From positions 88,259-152,258 of the forward strand of contig CAUYUJ010020687.1 in NCBI GenBank assembly GCA_963575745.1: a DNA stretch of 64,000 nt, in the 5' to 3' direction. A model generated the notes under the pieces. That model worked only from the letters and a program-made list of their open reading frames with translations. It was not told the origin of the DNA and ran no database searches. Shown here piece after piece: positions 42,683 through 53,690 of this stretch. The stretch comes from Prorocentrum cordatum. Its lineage: Eukaryota > Sar > Dinophyceae > Prorocentrales > Prorocentraceae. How positions within the stretch are numbered: the first letter of the stretch is position 1; every line of letters starts with the position of its first letter. The translations under genes were made by a program, and so were the position numbers.

Positions 42683-45600
42683 TCATGAAGCGGCCTCGCC
42701 CTCGGTGTCGCTCGGCGGCGGCGGGCGAGCGTACCACCTCCGCTTCCCGATGTTCATGTGCTTGCGAGCCAGGGTCCTCTTCTGCTCCTTCGTCGCCTTC
42801 GGCGGGTTCGCTGGAGTCTCGAACAACCACTGCTTCAGCATCTCATCGTCGGGAGCGCGAGCAAGGCTCATGGTGAGCGAGCAGCTTGTGTGACGGAAGC
42901 AATTCACGTACACGGACCCTGCAGGCTTCCCGCGCTGGATCCGCAAGACATCGCGCCCATGCAGGGTGAAGTACCCTGCTAAGCGCGGGCGCAACTCCTG
43001 CCACGGCTGGGGTTCTGGACTGCCAGCGCCGCCTCCGCCATCAGGATCCGCGGGCGGGCCCGCGCCGTCGCCCTCCATGCCCATGTCGTTGGACGCAGCC
43101 CGAAAGGCTTCCTCCAGCTGCGCTTGAAGATCTGGATCGACACCAGCACCAGCACCTGGACCGTCATCGCTGCTCTCGCCACCTGCCTGGGCTCCGAGCT
43201 CCCCGTACGATGCCTCCAGCTCGCTAGCAGACTCCACCGACTCGGCGCCATCGTTCATGTCGATGTCGGCGTGCTCCTTGCTGCCCTCGCCGCCAGTGTG
43301 TTTCTGCTGTGGCGGCTCCTCGTCGGCGATGGCTTGCGGGCGATGGGCAGCCTGCTTGCCCCTGCTGCGCCTGCCCCCTCGACCTCTGGCCGCGCCGCCG
43401 CTGCCTCGGCCAGAGCTACGCCTTCGGGGAAGCGCGCCCTCGAAGGTGCCCTGATCTTTGAAGGGGTCCGTGCCCATCTTCTTGATATAGGCTTGCCCGC
43501 GCTCGAAGGCGTCTCTAGAATGTGCCTGACCAAATTGTAATGGTTTCACTTTGCCATCCAGCCAGAGGTCGCCCAGCAGCTCCTGGCCCGTGATGCGAGA
43601 CCACTCCAGCGAGTCCGTCGGGGTGATCACGCGATAAGTCATGCGATGCAACTTCATCGACTGCATCTCGCTCAAGCACTTCGCAATCCACTCGTCTGAC
43701 GTGCATGTGGACACCGCGGGAGTGTGCCACACAGGTTCCAACGCATGCAGCTTGCAAGATCTGAACGATATACGCACATCGCAAGGTAGTTCCAGCATCT
43801 ATCGGGTCCAGTTGGCAGCCGCTGAAGCAGACTAGGTGGCGTCCTGAATACGTGCACTGTCTCGTTACGCGTTCGAGGTGCCTCCCATCTCTCTTTCTCT
43901 CTCTATCCCTGTCTCTCTCTCCCCCGATTTCTCTCTGTATGTCTGTATGTCTCCCCCAATGTTTGCACGCGTACATCTTATGTTGTATGTTCTCGCGTGC
44001 AGCCTCGGTTCGGATCGTCTCACAAGCGTGCCGTTGAATAATCCCCATCCTATTGTTGTTCTCTCTCTCTCTCTCTCTCCTCCTCGTCTCTCTCCCTCTC
44101 TCTCTCACTCTCTCTATCCCTCTATCTCTCTATCCTCTATCGTTACTGGTCGTCGTCGTCTCTCGTCGTCTTCGATGTGGCCGTCGTCATCGCGTCGTTT
44201 GCGGAGGGCGCGGGCGAGGGCGAGGGTGGCATCTGCCTGCCCCCTGGGGGCCTTCGGGGTGGACCCCCAAACCAGAGCTTTTGTTGGAAGTTATAGTATG
44301 AGGGTCCGTCGGCGTCGTCGTCGTCGTCGGGGCCGTCGTCGTCGTTTTCGTCGTCGTGCACCACATTCAGGACGCCACCAATTCTGTGAGAGCGTTTGCC
44401 GACGGCACCCGAGCGACCTCGGCCTGCGGATTGATCGAGCCCTCGAACTCCAGCTCAGTGATGTCGAAGGTGTGGGGGTTGTATGTCGTGCCAGTGACCA
44501 GCGCGAGCCTCCTCGAAAATGCGCCTGCATCCCCGACAGAGGGGCCGTCGATCATGATCATCAAGTCTCCCTCATCTGCGACGGCCTTCCCAACGCTCAC
44601 GATGAAATTGTAGATGCCAGCCTCGATGATGCTGAAGGCCTGCGGGCATCTGGATCCCAGCCTGTTGGCATTCCGTGCCCGTCGCAGTAGGCCCCAGAGG
44701 TCGTACTCCTTCCCCTCGTCCTCATTGTAAGCACGATCTCGTGGAACTCCGACTTCGGACTCGTCGGCGTCCAACGCGCCGGCGTGCGATGGCCAGCCAT
44801 GCTCGTTCACGTAGTCAGCAAACTCCTGTGGCGAGATGGGCGTGCTCTGGCACCCCCCGCCCCACATCGGCTGATATTCTGGCAGTGCCGCGGCCGTGGA
44901 GCTCTGCGGAGAATGCCTCCACAGGTCATACGCCTCCTTAAAGACATCATACTCATCAGAAGTCATGGCGTCCCACATCTTGCGGAACTCCTCATGCTGG
45001 TGCTTGACCTCCCCCTCTGTCAAAGGTTTCCCCTTGAACTCCCTCGCCGCGTTCATCCACTTGTTGCGCTCGAGCAGAAACACACTCAAACCGACGCGCG
45101 TGCGCACTGCGTTGGGCTGGGTGCGCGGTTGCAACTGCAGCGCGCAATCTTGAACCTCCCGCTGCGCCACGATGCCGTCGTCTGTGAATGCGTCGCCTGA
45201 CCACTCCACCACCGCATCGACCTCGCCATTGCCCGGGGCCGAAGAAGTCGGTACCGAAGCCGCCGCTGCATGATCTGGGATGCGTGCGATCTGATTCACC
45301 AGCAATGGGTTGTAACGCAACGTTTCATGGCTCCCCGAACTCCCCATGCAAGTGGGCTTAAGAGGGTGCAAGCCGCCGCGGTGAACATGAGTCACAGCCG
45401 CTTGCATCATGAGGTCTTCCCTGGAAGCGTAGGACATATTCTTACCTCTCGTACCCTGCCGTGTAGCCCTATGCGTCACTTGTTTGTTGAGCCTCTCCAC
45501 GAAGTCGATGCCGTACGGGTGGGATCTGAAGTCGCTGAGCAGCATTGCGTAGCAGTCGAATGACAGCAGGCCTGGTAGACTTGGGTACAGGCGACGGACA

Positions 45601-47834
45601 CCGCGACTGTAGACGTCGAGCACGTCGTTGTCAGCATTGAGAAGCTCATTCGCGATGTTCGTTTTGTGGTCCTCAGTATACTTCTCATTCACAAAGGCAT
45701 ACAACTTGTACGGCCATGATGACAGGCGGAGCTCGTACCTCCTGTAAAGCGCACTCGACAGACGAAGGATCTGGCTTCTCGTCCACCTCTGGAAGGGCTC
45801 CGAGTCCATCGGCGCCCCCGTAGCTTCCACAACTGTCCATGGGTGATGCGCCGTTGCCCTGTTTGTCCACACCATCAGCAGATCCACGAGGAAGTGGAAG
45901 CAGTCGGCAACCTTGCTGCCATGCGGATCAAGCAGCCTGTCCATTTTGCTTGGCTGAGATGCGTCATCTTGAATCGGATCCTCCATCAATGGATAGAGCA
46001 AGTGCCTATCAGCGGCATCGAGGATAATGACGTAGACTCCCAACTGCCATACCATCTCGTCCGATTGGAAATACTCTTTGATTTTTTTTGACCTGATGCG
46101 GTTGGCCATCGCGAAAAAATCGTCCCTGATCTCGCCGTCTACCCCCATTTTGTCGCCAAGCTCGCCGTCGCCTTCGTCATCTTTGAAATCATTGCAAAAG
46201 CAATCCAGACCAACTCGGTATATGATGCGCCTGAGGATCGTCTGTTTGAAATTGGGCAGGGTGTTGGTCCACCTGCTCTCTGCTGGCACTTTGTCCTGGC
46301 GGCCCCACAGTGCGTCGGTCACGGCGGCCGTGACCTTCGCCTTTGTCTCTGCCTCGCTCTTGCAGCATGGCTGCCCTGTCGCATCGTCGTGGCACCAGTG
46401 CACCCACTTCTCCTCGCGCCAGTCGCCATTCACAACGTCGCACAGGTGTCGGAAGGCGTGCCACTGCTTGGAGTGGCCAGTCTTACGTTCATGGTGCTTG
46501 GCATTGAAATTGAAAATCGTGTCCACCAAGTGAAAAAAGGAATGCTCACCGGCTGGGGACCTGCCGACTTGCCGCTTGCATTTCTGGTTGACTAACTTCT
46601 CGATGCTCTTCGTGATTCTAGTCGCAGTGGTCTGCAGCTTCTGGATCTGAGCGATGCCGTAGTGTCTCATGATATGTTGGCGGCAACCCTTGATCTGTAG
46701 TTTAGCCCTGTGGTGAATATGAATACCACAGCAATCAGGCCAATATAGAATATTGGGCGCCTTGGGCAGCTCCTCGTGCTGTTTCCCCCAGTTCTTCATC
46801 ATTACAACGTTGGAACCTGCTTTGTCGCCCATGGCCATGAACGTATATGATGTCACCTGATTGCTTAAAGCGGCCATCTCTGCAGCATCATCGATCCGAA
46901 ATCTCCGTGGAATCCCCTGCTGCACTCCTGGGTACATGCATTGAGCTGATGTCCCCTCGACCGCTCTCGGCCTCACCAGCCAATACTCTCTGAATCCTCG
47001 TGCCAAGGGCCTCCGAGTGTCGAACAAGCACCACGTGACGCAGCCCCTCTGGACCAGCGTCGGCTTGGCGACGGTCCTGCTGCCCATGAACTTTTTGGTA
47101 GGTTTCCATCTGAATTTGGCAGCGACCTCGTCCCACAAGTGGCAGTAAGAGACGTGAACTCCCCGATGGCCCTTCTCATCGCGCACTCCTTTCAAAGCTG
47201 CCTTCGTTTTTTCCAGCATGGCCTGCAAACTCTGCTCCTGCCTCCTATGAATAATCCTCGTGGCTGCGAGTATGAGCCGTCTGTGCTTGACCCCTATGGT
47301 GAGATTTGACTGCACAGGCAGATGAGCAGCGCGGCAAGCTATTGTCATGTCACTTGGGAGGACGGGTGCCTTTCTCTTGCCGAGCTGCTTCGCCTTGGGA
47401 TCTCCAAGCATCTTGGCTGCATCGGGAATCATCGTTCGAATGGCCTGCAGCGTATGACGGCTTTCAGCTCGTTCGTCGTCTCGTTGCTTTCTCATTTTAT
47501 TGAAACGGTTCTTGGACAAGAATCTCCGTGCGTGCTCGATGTGGCTCTTCGACCTCCACTGAAAACGAACATTCCTCGGGTTCAACACTGGTGGTAATGC
47601 AGCCAATGCATAATCGATGCCCTCATGACCTGGCGCTGCACCCATGGCAGGCGGCGCCTCAGGCGCTGGTGCAGCACCTGGAGCAGCGCCATCTGGTGCC
47701 CCACCTGGTGCAGCACCTGGAGCTGGCACGACATCTCTCTCGGGCGGAGCTGGAGGAGCTGCGGCGTCATCAACAACGATATCTATATCTGGGATGTCCA
47801 GTAGGCCGAATTGCAGCACATCGTCCAGCTCCAT
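42683..47834 (-). CDS. Gene B: large protein with transposase-like core, two predicted exons
   Basis: Exon 1 (47834-44379, 1,152 codons) and exon 2 (43798-42683, 371 codons plus stop) join in phase 0 at GAATTG|GTGGCG and GATAG|ATGCTG, giving about 1,523 residues. Residues 24-70 are Ala/Pro-rich. Residues 90-160 are basic. A central block has a GDKAGSN motif (336-342), CCGIHIHH (368-375), HWC at 479-481, CC at 490-491 and SRW at 520-522. This order resembles DDE-type (hAT-like) transposase catalytic and Cys/His regions, though no full triad was confirmed. Residues 915-975 (SVFLLERNKWMNAAREF...WDAMTSDEYDVFKEAYD) resemble an HMG box. Exon 2 adds an RGRGGRRSRGK stretch, an acidic middle and a conserved-looking C-terminus. 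ATG at 47834 is chosen because the longer frame starts with TTG inside the leader relic. Probably a domesticated transposase relative; function unknown. Confidence 0.8.
43799..44378 (-). other. Gene B intron, bounded by inverted repeats (introner-like)
   Basis: 580 nt between GAATTG|GTGGCG and GATAG|ATG. The 15-mer GGTGGCGTCCTGAAT lies at 44379-44365 on the minus strand and again, inverted, at 43835-43849, with GTGCAC following both after 2-3 bases. The inverted repeats therefore nearly coincide with the intron, and the donor lies inside one of them. The interior has (CT)n, GACGAC and unique sequence. An alternative acceptor at CACCTAG|TCTG would keep phase but meet a TAG just before the exon 2 ATG. 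Confidence 0.65.
44050..44145. repeat. (CT)n tract
   Basis: CTCTCTCTCTCTC and TCTCTATC units inside the gene B intron. Confidence 0.9.
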
Positions 47835-47855
47835 CCGCACCACGTGCGGCTGGTA

Positions 47856-47873
47856 AGCCAAAATGGCTACGGA
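47856..47873 (-). other. Spliced-leader (DinoSL) relic at the 5' end of gene B
   Basis: The minus strand reads TCCGTAGCCATTTTGGCT, an 18-nt perfect match to the leader's first 18 positions (degenerate first base, here T). The last four leader bases (CAAG) are replaced by TACCAG. The gene B start codon is 22 nt downstream. In dinoflagellates the leader is added in trans to mRNA, so a genomic copy next to a coding region marks a reinserted cDNA. Confidence 0.92.
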
Positions 47874-47889
47874 AGAATTGCGTTTGCTT

Positions 47890-48880
47890 GAAGTTTGATG
47901 TTTCTGTTATTTGTCCCAGTTGTTGACGGGCTTGAATACACAATGCCCATGTGTCGCTCGAGTGTCACATGTTACCACTTGCCCCCAAAAAATTGGCCGC
48001 AGCTGTTACCACATATAGGATACATCATCATTTCCATCGCCGTTAGGACCCCCGCATTCTCTCGATCGCCCCCCCCTCGTTTCGCCCCTCCTCCACCCTC
48101 ATCCGCGTTTCTCTCCTAGACTTCCTGCCCCTCTCCGAGCCTACCCGTCTCCCGTTTTATCCGCCCACCGCGCCGTGCGTGCGACTCTTCTGAAAGGTTC
48201 GGCGACGAGGAGCACGATGCTATGGACGACGACGACGACGTCATGTATGGCAACGATGTCATGGAAGCCAACCATAATAACTACAGAAATAGTGGTACGT
48301 AATTGGAATCCCTGTGGCCTCTTTTCAAAACACTGCTCTCGCCTGCCCCCGTCGGGGCCCGCCTCCACGAGACAAGTCTGGGCGTGCGATTCGGCGAAGC
48401 CGTTTGATTTCTGGGGCGCACTGGTGAATTGAGATCATGGGAAGCTTATGTGTTGGTGCGGATATGGTCTGCTTGTGCTGTTGTTGTTGGTGTTGCTATT
48501 GGTCGTGCTGCTAATTGGATTGCTCGTTGTGTTGTTGATGTGCCGCTTTTGATCCATTTCAAAGCTCTGCTATCACATCGGTTTGACACTCAAATAGCAT
48601 AGTCTATATTGTCATGGTGTCCTATTGTGTGCATGATCGCCGAGATGTGATCCAAATCCTCGCTTTATTTTCGAGTTGATCTAAATATTCTCGCTCCAGT
48701 TGCAAGTTGATCCTCCATCCTGCGTCGCCACCCGTCCGACCCCAGGGACCCCCTCTGAACGCCCTATGCAATGAACCCCGATCTCTGAGGGATAGACGAA
48801 GTGAAACCATAACCCTTGTAGGAGTCTAGGAACTCCCAGGAAGCAAGGAGCGTGACAACAAAGGGGACCGAGTTCGAGAC
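47890..48880. other. No gene supported
   Basis: Includes a GACGACGACGACG patch (48225-48245), a TGTTGTTGTTGG patch (48475-48545) and unique sequence. Gene B transcription would start at the left edge. Confidence 0.45.
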
Positions 48881-48884
48881 GCAA

Positions 48885-49055
48885 CAAAAACATAGCGAAG
48901 AGGAAGGGAAGAGACCGAGACAGAGAAAGGGAAACAGAGCGCGACACAGAAAACGAGACTCGGCAAGACAGAGACAGGGAAACAGAGCGAGACAGAGAAA
49001 AACGAGATGTAGCGAGACAGAGGCAGGGAAACAGCGCGAGACAGAGAAAGGGGAC
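48885..49055. repeat. GAGACAGAGAAAGGGAAACAG minisatellite
   Basis: About six units of 26-32 bases on a GA-rich strand, directly bordering the gene C fragment. Confidence 0.85.
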
Positions 49056-49060
49056 ATTCC

Positions 49061-49206
49061 GCTGTGGCTGTCACGCTCAAGCCTCCCGATCCTGTGTAAT
49101 AAAAGATGTTGCCACTTGGGCAAGGCAACGAACCCCCTTTGTAGCTGCATCCGCTATTGGCATGTTGGTTTTGCGCACTCGCGCCACGCTTCGCCCGCAC
49201 GGAGAT
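49061..49206 (-). pseudogene. Fragment of a gene C paralogue
   Basis: About 145 bases match 60904-61047 at high identity and diverge abruptly at both ends (inside a GAGACAG repeat on one side, after GCACGGAGAT on the other). The minus frame SGCSYKGGSLPCPSGNIFYY runs intact through the place where gene C is frameshifted. No start, signal peptide or downstream domain is present, so it is an isolated piece. Confidence 0.7.
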
Positions 49207-49265
49207 CAGACGAACGTGCCCGGCGGCGGGGCCAACACCAGCTGCATGCCGCAGATTTCCTCCCC
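49207..49265. mobile_element. Decayed M1-family core
   Basis: GGCCAACACCAGCTGCATGC followed by CGCAGATTTCCTCCCCC resembles the internal right half of the M1 elements (ACCAGCTGCATGCAGCAAAT...). It abuts the gene C fragment; the M1 copy near gene C lies similarly close to that gene. A similar remnant is at 63015-63070. Confidence 0.5.
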
Positions 49266-49559
49266 CACCAATCTATTTCATTAATTACAAAATCCGCCGA
49301 CCCTGTCGGCGTGTGTGAGGGGCTTGTCCGTTCAAGTCGTCATCTCCGTCATTCGTTGGTCGTCGTCTCTGTCGTTCCCTTTCCCTGCCTCCCCCCCTTT
49401 CCCTGGGCCCGTCGAAGCTCCCCCCTTTCCCAGGGACCTCCTCAGCGCGCCAGCCAAAGCAAAATTGAGCAACGTCGTAGTTAAGTCGAAAAAGGAAGCT
49501 CCTTCCCTTCGATCCCTCCCCCGCCGGGGGGGGGGTCCCGGGGGGGGGTCAGACACGAC

Positions 49560-50740
49560 GGCCTCCCTGGGAGTCCTGGAGCCCTCAAAACCCAAGACGG
49601 GCCAAGAGTGCCCCAAAAAGCCCCAAAGACAGTCCAAGAAAACCCCGAATCGCCGAACGATCTGTCCAAGACGCCTTGACGGCCTCCAGATGGCCCAAGA
49701 AGTCTGCAAAGCGCCCCAAGAGGCCTCCAGGAGCTTTCCCACGAGAGCCCCAAGAGGCAACATTCATGGATTTCCCTTGCGTTTTTGGAAGCTTTGGGCG
49801 TTCTTGCCTCTTCCGCTTCCCGACGCGCTAAGACGGCCCAAGAGGCCACCAAGATCGCCCCGAGACGGCCCAAGAGGCCCCCAAGAGGGCCCCCTAACAG
49901 TCGAAGAGGGCCCCAAGACGGCCCAAGACGCCTCCAAGACGGCCCAAGAGGCCCCAAGACAGCTCCAGGAGAGTGCCCAGACGGGGGACCCGAACTTACA
50001 TTTCGACCTCTCAGCCCCAAGAGGCCCCCAAGAGGCCCCGAAGAAACCCCAAAAGGCCCCAAGAGGCTCCAGGGCCGTTTGGGGGCCGTCCGTGGGCGTC
50101 CTGGGCCGTCGGGAGCTCAGAGAAGCGAGAACGCCGAAGTCTGCTAAGCTTTCTCTAAGGCCTTCTTCAGCGCCTCCCTGTGGGCCCTTCGGGAGCTCTG
50201 GAGGCCTTTTCGGTACATCGAGGGTGCCTCTTCGGGCGTCGTGGGAGCCTCATTGTGGCTTCTTGGGGCTGCGTGGGGCGCCTTCGGAGGGCGTCTGGCG
50301 TTCTCGTGGCGGTCACGCGTCGGCCTTTGGAGGGTCTCGGGGGCAATGCAGCGGAAGGGCAAGTCATAGATTGTCTCTACGTGTTTGGAAATCTTCGGCG
50401 CTCTCGTCGGCGGTCTTGGGGCATCTGGGAGGCCTCTCGGCGCTCTCTCGGGGGCTGGTGCGGGCTTCTTGGGCCGTCTGGAGGCTCTCGTGGGCCGTCT
50501 TGGGCGCCCCTGGGAACCGTTGGGCCGTCCTGGGTCCTGGGGGCCTCTTGGCACGTCTTGGGGCGGTCCTGTGGGCCTCTTGGGTCGTCGATTGTCGGAA
50601 GCTTGAAGAGTGGAGGAGCCCAAAAACATCGAAATACCTGAAGGTTATCTCAGATTGTGGCCTCTCGGGGCACTCGTCTGGGGCCTCGGGCGCCCACTGG
50701 AGCCTGTCCAGGGCCGAGCTGGCGCCTTCTTGGGGCCTCG
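49560..50740. repeat. CCAAGAGG-family repeat with an orientation switch near 50.15 kb
   Basis: From 49560 to about 50130 the plus strand carries GCCCCAAGAGG and CCCAAGACGG words; from about 50200 to 50740 it carries CCTCTTGGGGC and CTTGGGCCGTC. A plus frame remains open across much of this (49315-50754), but it is a Pro/Arg then Gly/Leu/Trp-rich repeat translation. Confidence 0.7.
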
Positions 50741-50759
50741 GGGAAGGCGGATAACTCGA

Positions 50760-51190
50760 AATTCATGACGCCTCGCGTATCCCCACCAACTGGCAGTTCC
50801 CCTCAGTCTCAGTCCCCTCTGCCAACCACCTGAGGCCTCGGCCGCGCTTAGCCGTCGCTTCGCGCGTTGCTCTGCTCGATTTTTCCCACGCTTCCTCTGC
50901 CGACTGTGTCCCTGCGTAGCCCGCTTTGACCTGGCTCGCCGCCGGCGCGTCCGCCCGCGGCCGCTGACTGAAGAAGTATCCCCGCCAGCCCATCCAGCAA
51001 CGATCAGCAGGGGAGTCGGTGAATCGGGGGCGGCAGGACGCATGCAGTTGCGCAGCCGTCTTCGGGGAAACAGGGATCACAAAGAGCTTCCCGCAGTGGA
51101 GTTGGAGAGGGGAATCAGTGCAAGCTGCGATGGTGCTTCGATGAGGGGCGAGGGGTGTTGCGATGACTCGTCATGGCTGTTGCACTGATT
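50760..51190. other. No gene supported
   Basis: Unique sequence with short Arg/Ala-rich minus frames. Part (50930-51000) resembles GTCCGCCCGCGGCCGC-type GC-rich spacer. Confidence 0.4.
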
Positions 51191-51229
51191 TGTATGTTAA
51201 ACTCGCGTGCGTTTCGAAACTTGGAGCAA

Positions 51230-51860
51230 TATTGGGGCTCTCTTGGAGTCCTCTTGGGGCCCTCCCAGAGCTCTTCCTTGGGGCTCTCTTGAGGTCCTCA
51301 AGGGGCCTTCTTGGAGCCTTCTTGGAGCTTTTTGGGGGCGTCTTGGGGCCTTCTTGGAGTTCTTTTGGGGGGTCTTGGGGTTCTCTTGGGGCTCTTGAGA
51401 GTGGTCTGGGAGGCCTCTTGGGGCCGTCTCAGGCCGCATTGCTCAACAAAAAGGGGTTCTAATTCGGATCGCCCCCTCGGAGACTCAAAATGCCCTCTTG
51501 GGGCCCTCTTGGCCCGCTCTTGGGCGCTCTTGGGGCCGTCTTGGGGCCCTTTTGGACCCCTCTTGGGGCTATCTTGGACCGTCTTGGGGCCATCTTGAGG
51601 CCTCAAGAGCCCATCGGAGGCGAAAAAGCGAGAAGGCACACAACATTGATTTTACTTAAGTTTTTGACAAGTGTTGGCCTCTTGGGGGGAGTCCTCTGAA
51701 GGCTCGGAGGGCACTTGAAACCGTCTGGGGGCCGTCTTGAAGCGTCTTGGATGCGTGTCGGAGGCTATATTGAGTCATCTACCGCTATCTTGGGCCATCT
51801 TGGAGGCCATCTCGCACTCTCTGAAGCCCTCTTGGAGCCATCTTGGGCCGAAAAGGGCCC
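51230..51860. repeat. CTTGGGGCC-family repeat, minus orientation
   Basis: CTTGGGGC and TCTTGGAG words recur every 10-15 bases throughout. Confidence 0.75.
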
Positions 51861-51984
51861 TCTGCCACTTCGCGGGGGAGCCCGTCCAGACGCAGGGAGG
51901 GGGGGGAGGTAAACCTCCCGAGCAGGGAAAGGAAGGAGGCCGGAAAAGGAAACGCCTTTGACCACCTGCGCCCAGAGGGCTGGT

Positions 51985-52640
51985 GGGATTTCGGTTCATG
52001 CCCCCCCTCTGGAGGCCATCTTGTGGCCGTCTTGGGCGCCCCTGGGGGCGTCATGCAGCCCTGCCAGGCCGTCCCCGGGGCCCTCCTGGGGGCCGCCAGG
52101 CTCGTCCTGAGGCGGCGTGGGAGGCCGTGTGGGCTGTCGGCACGCTTCAGCATGTCGAGAAAGAGAGGGCACCGAAAGCGTTGAAAAACCCGCGCGGAAT
52201 CAAAGATCTTCACTTCTCGGGGCACTCGTCTGGGGCCTGGGGCGCCCTCTGGAGCCTGCCCGGGGGCGAGCTGGCGCCTCCTTGAGGCCTCCGGGAAGCT
52301 TCATGGGGCGAAGGATTCGAAATTTCGGTGCATGCCCCCCTCTCTGGAGGCCATCTTGGGGCCGTCATACAGCCCTGCTAGGCCGTCCCCGGGCCTTCAT
52401 GGGGGCCGCTGGGCCCGTCCCGAGGCGGTGTCGGAGGCTTCAAGGGCCGTCATGGAGTGTCAGAAATGTGGACAAAGAGACGACGCCGAACACATCGAAA
52501 AACTACACGAAAATAATGATTTTTGCCTCTCGGGGTTTCATGGGGCCTCGAGCGCCCACTGAAGCTGGCCCGGGCCCGTCCTGGCGCAGCCTGGGAGACT
52601 TGGGAGGCCGTTCAGAAAACATGTTCGGTGCTCTCGGGGC
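51985..52640. repeat. ~332-bp tandem duplication
   Basis: TTTCGGT(T/G)CATGCCCCCC starts units at about 51989 and 52322. Both share GGAGGCCATCTTG, CAGCCCTGC(C/T)AGGCCGTCCC, a GAGAAAGAGA(G/C)G block and CTCTCGGGGC-type 3' parts. A partial copy (CTCTCGGGGCACTCGTCTGG) lies at 50660-50755. Confidence 0.75.
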
Positions 52641-52794
52641 GTGCTAGACCCAGTCTGGTAGACTGTCGTACCAAAGTATGGGCCCTTTGTGCGATCACAA
52701 GGCCCCTTTTGGGAACCACGAGGGCGCTCATGGAGGCCCTGCGGCTGTGTACCCGTGGTCTCGGTCCCCGGCCTGCCCGAGGCCTAGTCCAGTA

Positions 52795-53365
52795 TTTATG
52801 TATGTTTGTATGTATGTATGTATGTATGTATGTATGAATGAATGAATGAATGCATATATATATATATAGATATACATATACATATATGTATATACATGTA
52901 TAGCTGATAAACTACATGTTTATATAACAGTCTGCAAAACATGCATACACATCCACTTACATCAATACATGTATGCATGCATACATACTTACATGCATGT
53001 TTGTAAGTACGTGTGCATGTGTATATGTATACATGAATGTACGTGTGTATGTATGTATGGATGTAAATATGGATGCATATAGTGTTGCATGTATGCACGA
53101 GTACATGCATGCATGTATGCATGCATGGAAATATGCATACATGCATGTAAGTGCGTATGCATGTACGCATGTATGCATTAATGCATGCATGCATGCATGT
53201 ATGTGTGTACTTATGTATGTATGTACGTATGTGCGTTTGTATGTATGCATGTGCGTTTGTATGTATGCATGTAGGAGTGTGTACATGCAGGTATGCAGAC
53301 ATGTAGGCATGTATAAATGTATGTATGCATGTCTGCATGTACGTATGTGGGTGTGTAACCATGCA
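52795..53365. repeat. (ATGT)n/(ATGC)n tetranucleotide array
   Basis: TATG, CATG and GAAT tetramers with gradual divergence, the second array of this type after 12660-13010. Confidence 0.95.
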
Positions 53366-53369
53366 CGTA

Positions 53370-53690
53370 TACGCATAGCTGCAGATGGTCGGGAGATTCT
53401 CTGGAAACTTTCAAAAAGATGTTCCGGAGATTCCTGCACCGCGGGGATTTCCCAGAGATTTCCCCAGAGATAGTTGGAGCCCAAATAGATTCTGGAGATG
53501 TCCCCAGAGATCTTTTGAGCCAGGGATTTTCTGGAGATTTCGAAAATGGCCAAACTCAGTTTGGAGATTTTCCACTGGTTTTCCATTTTTTTCGCCCAGA
53601 AGGCCCTGGTCGGGTTTGCCATATATGGGCCCAATCTAAGTCTGGGCACTTTCGACGGGCAAGGCTTCTTGAGGTTCTGTAATCCGTGTC
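53370..53690. other. No gene supported
   Basis: Short GGAGATT(T/C)(T/C) words recur (53390-53575: GAGATTCTCTGG, GAGATTCCTGC, GAGATGTCCCC), suggesting an old ~30-base repeat. Nothing else is evident. Confidence 0.5.

Noticed and set aside
43835-43858. Using CACCTAG as the gene B acceptor
   Set aside because: It keeps phase but gives a TAG ten codons later, immediately before the downstream frame; the AG at 43799-43800 avoids it.
44356-44366. Ending gene B at the TGA near 44367
   Set aside because: Possible, but the next same-strand frame continues in phase after a splice at inverted repeats and has equally protein-like composition. Recorded as an alternative.
49315-50754. 479-residue plus frame
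   Set aside because: Composition changes from Pro/Arg/Lys to Gly/Leu/Trp exactly where the repeat word flips orientation, as expected for repeat translation.
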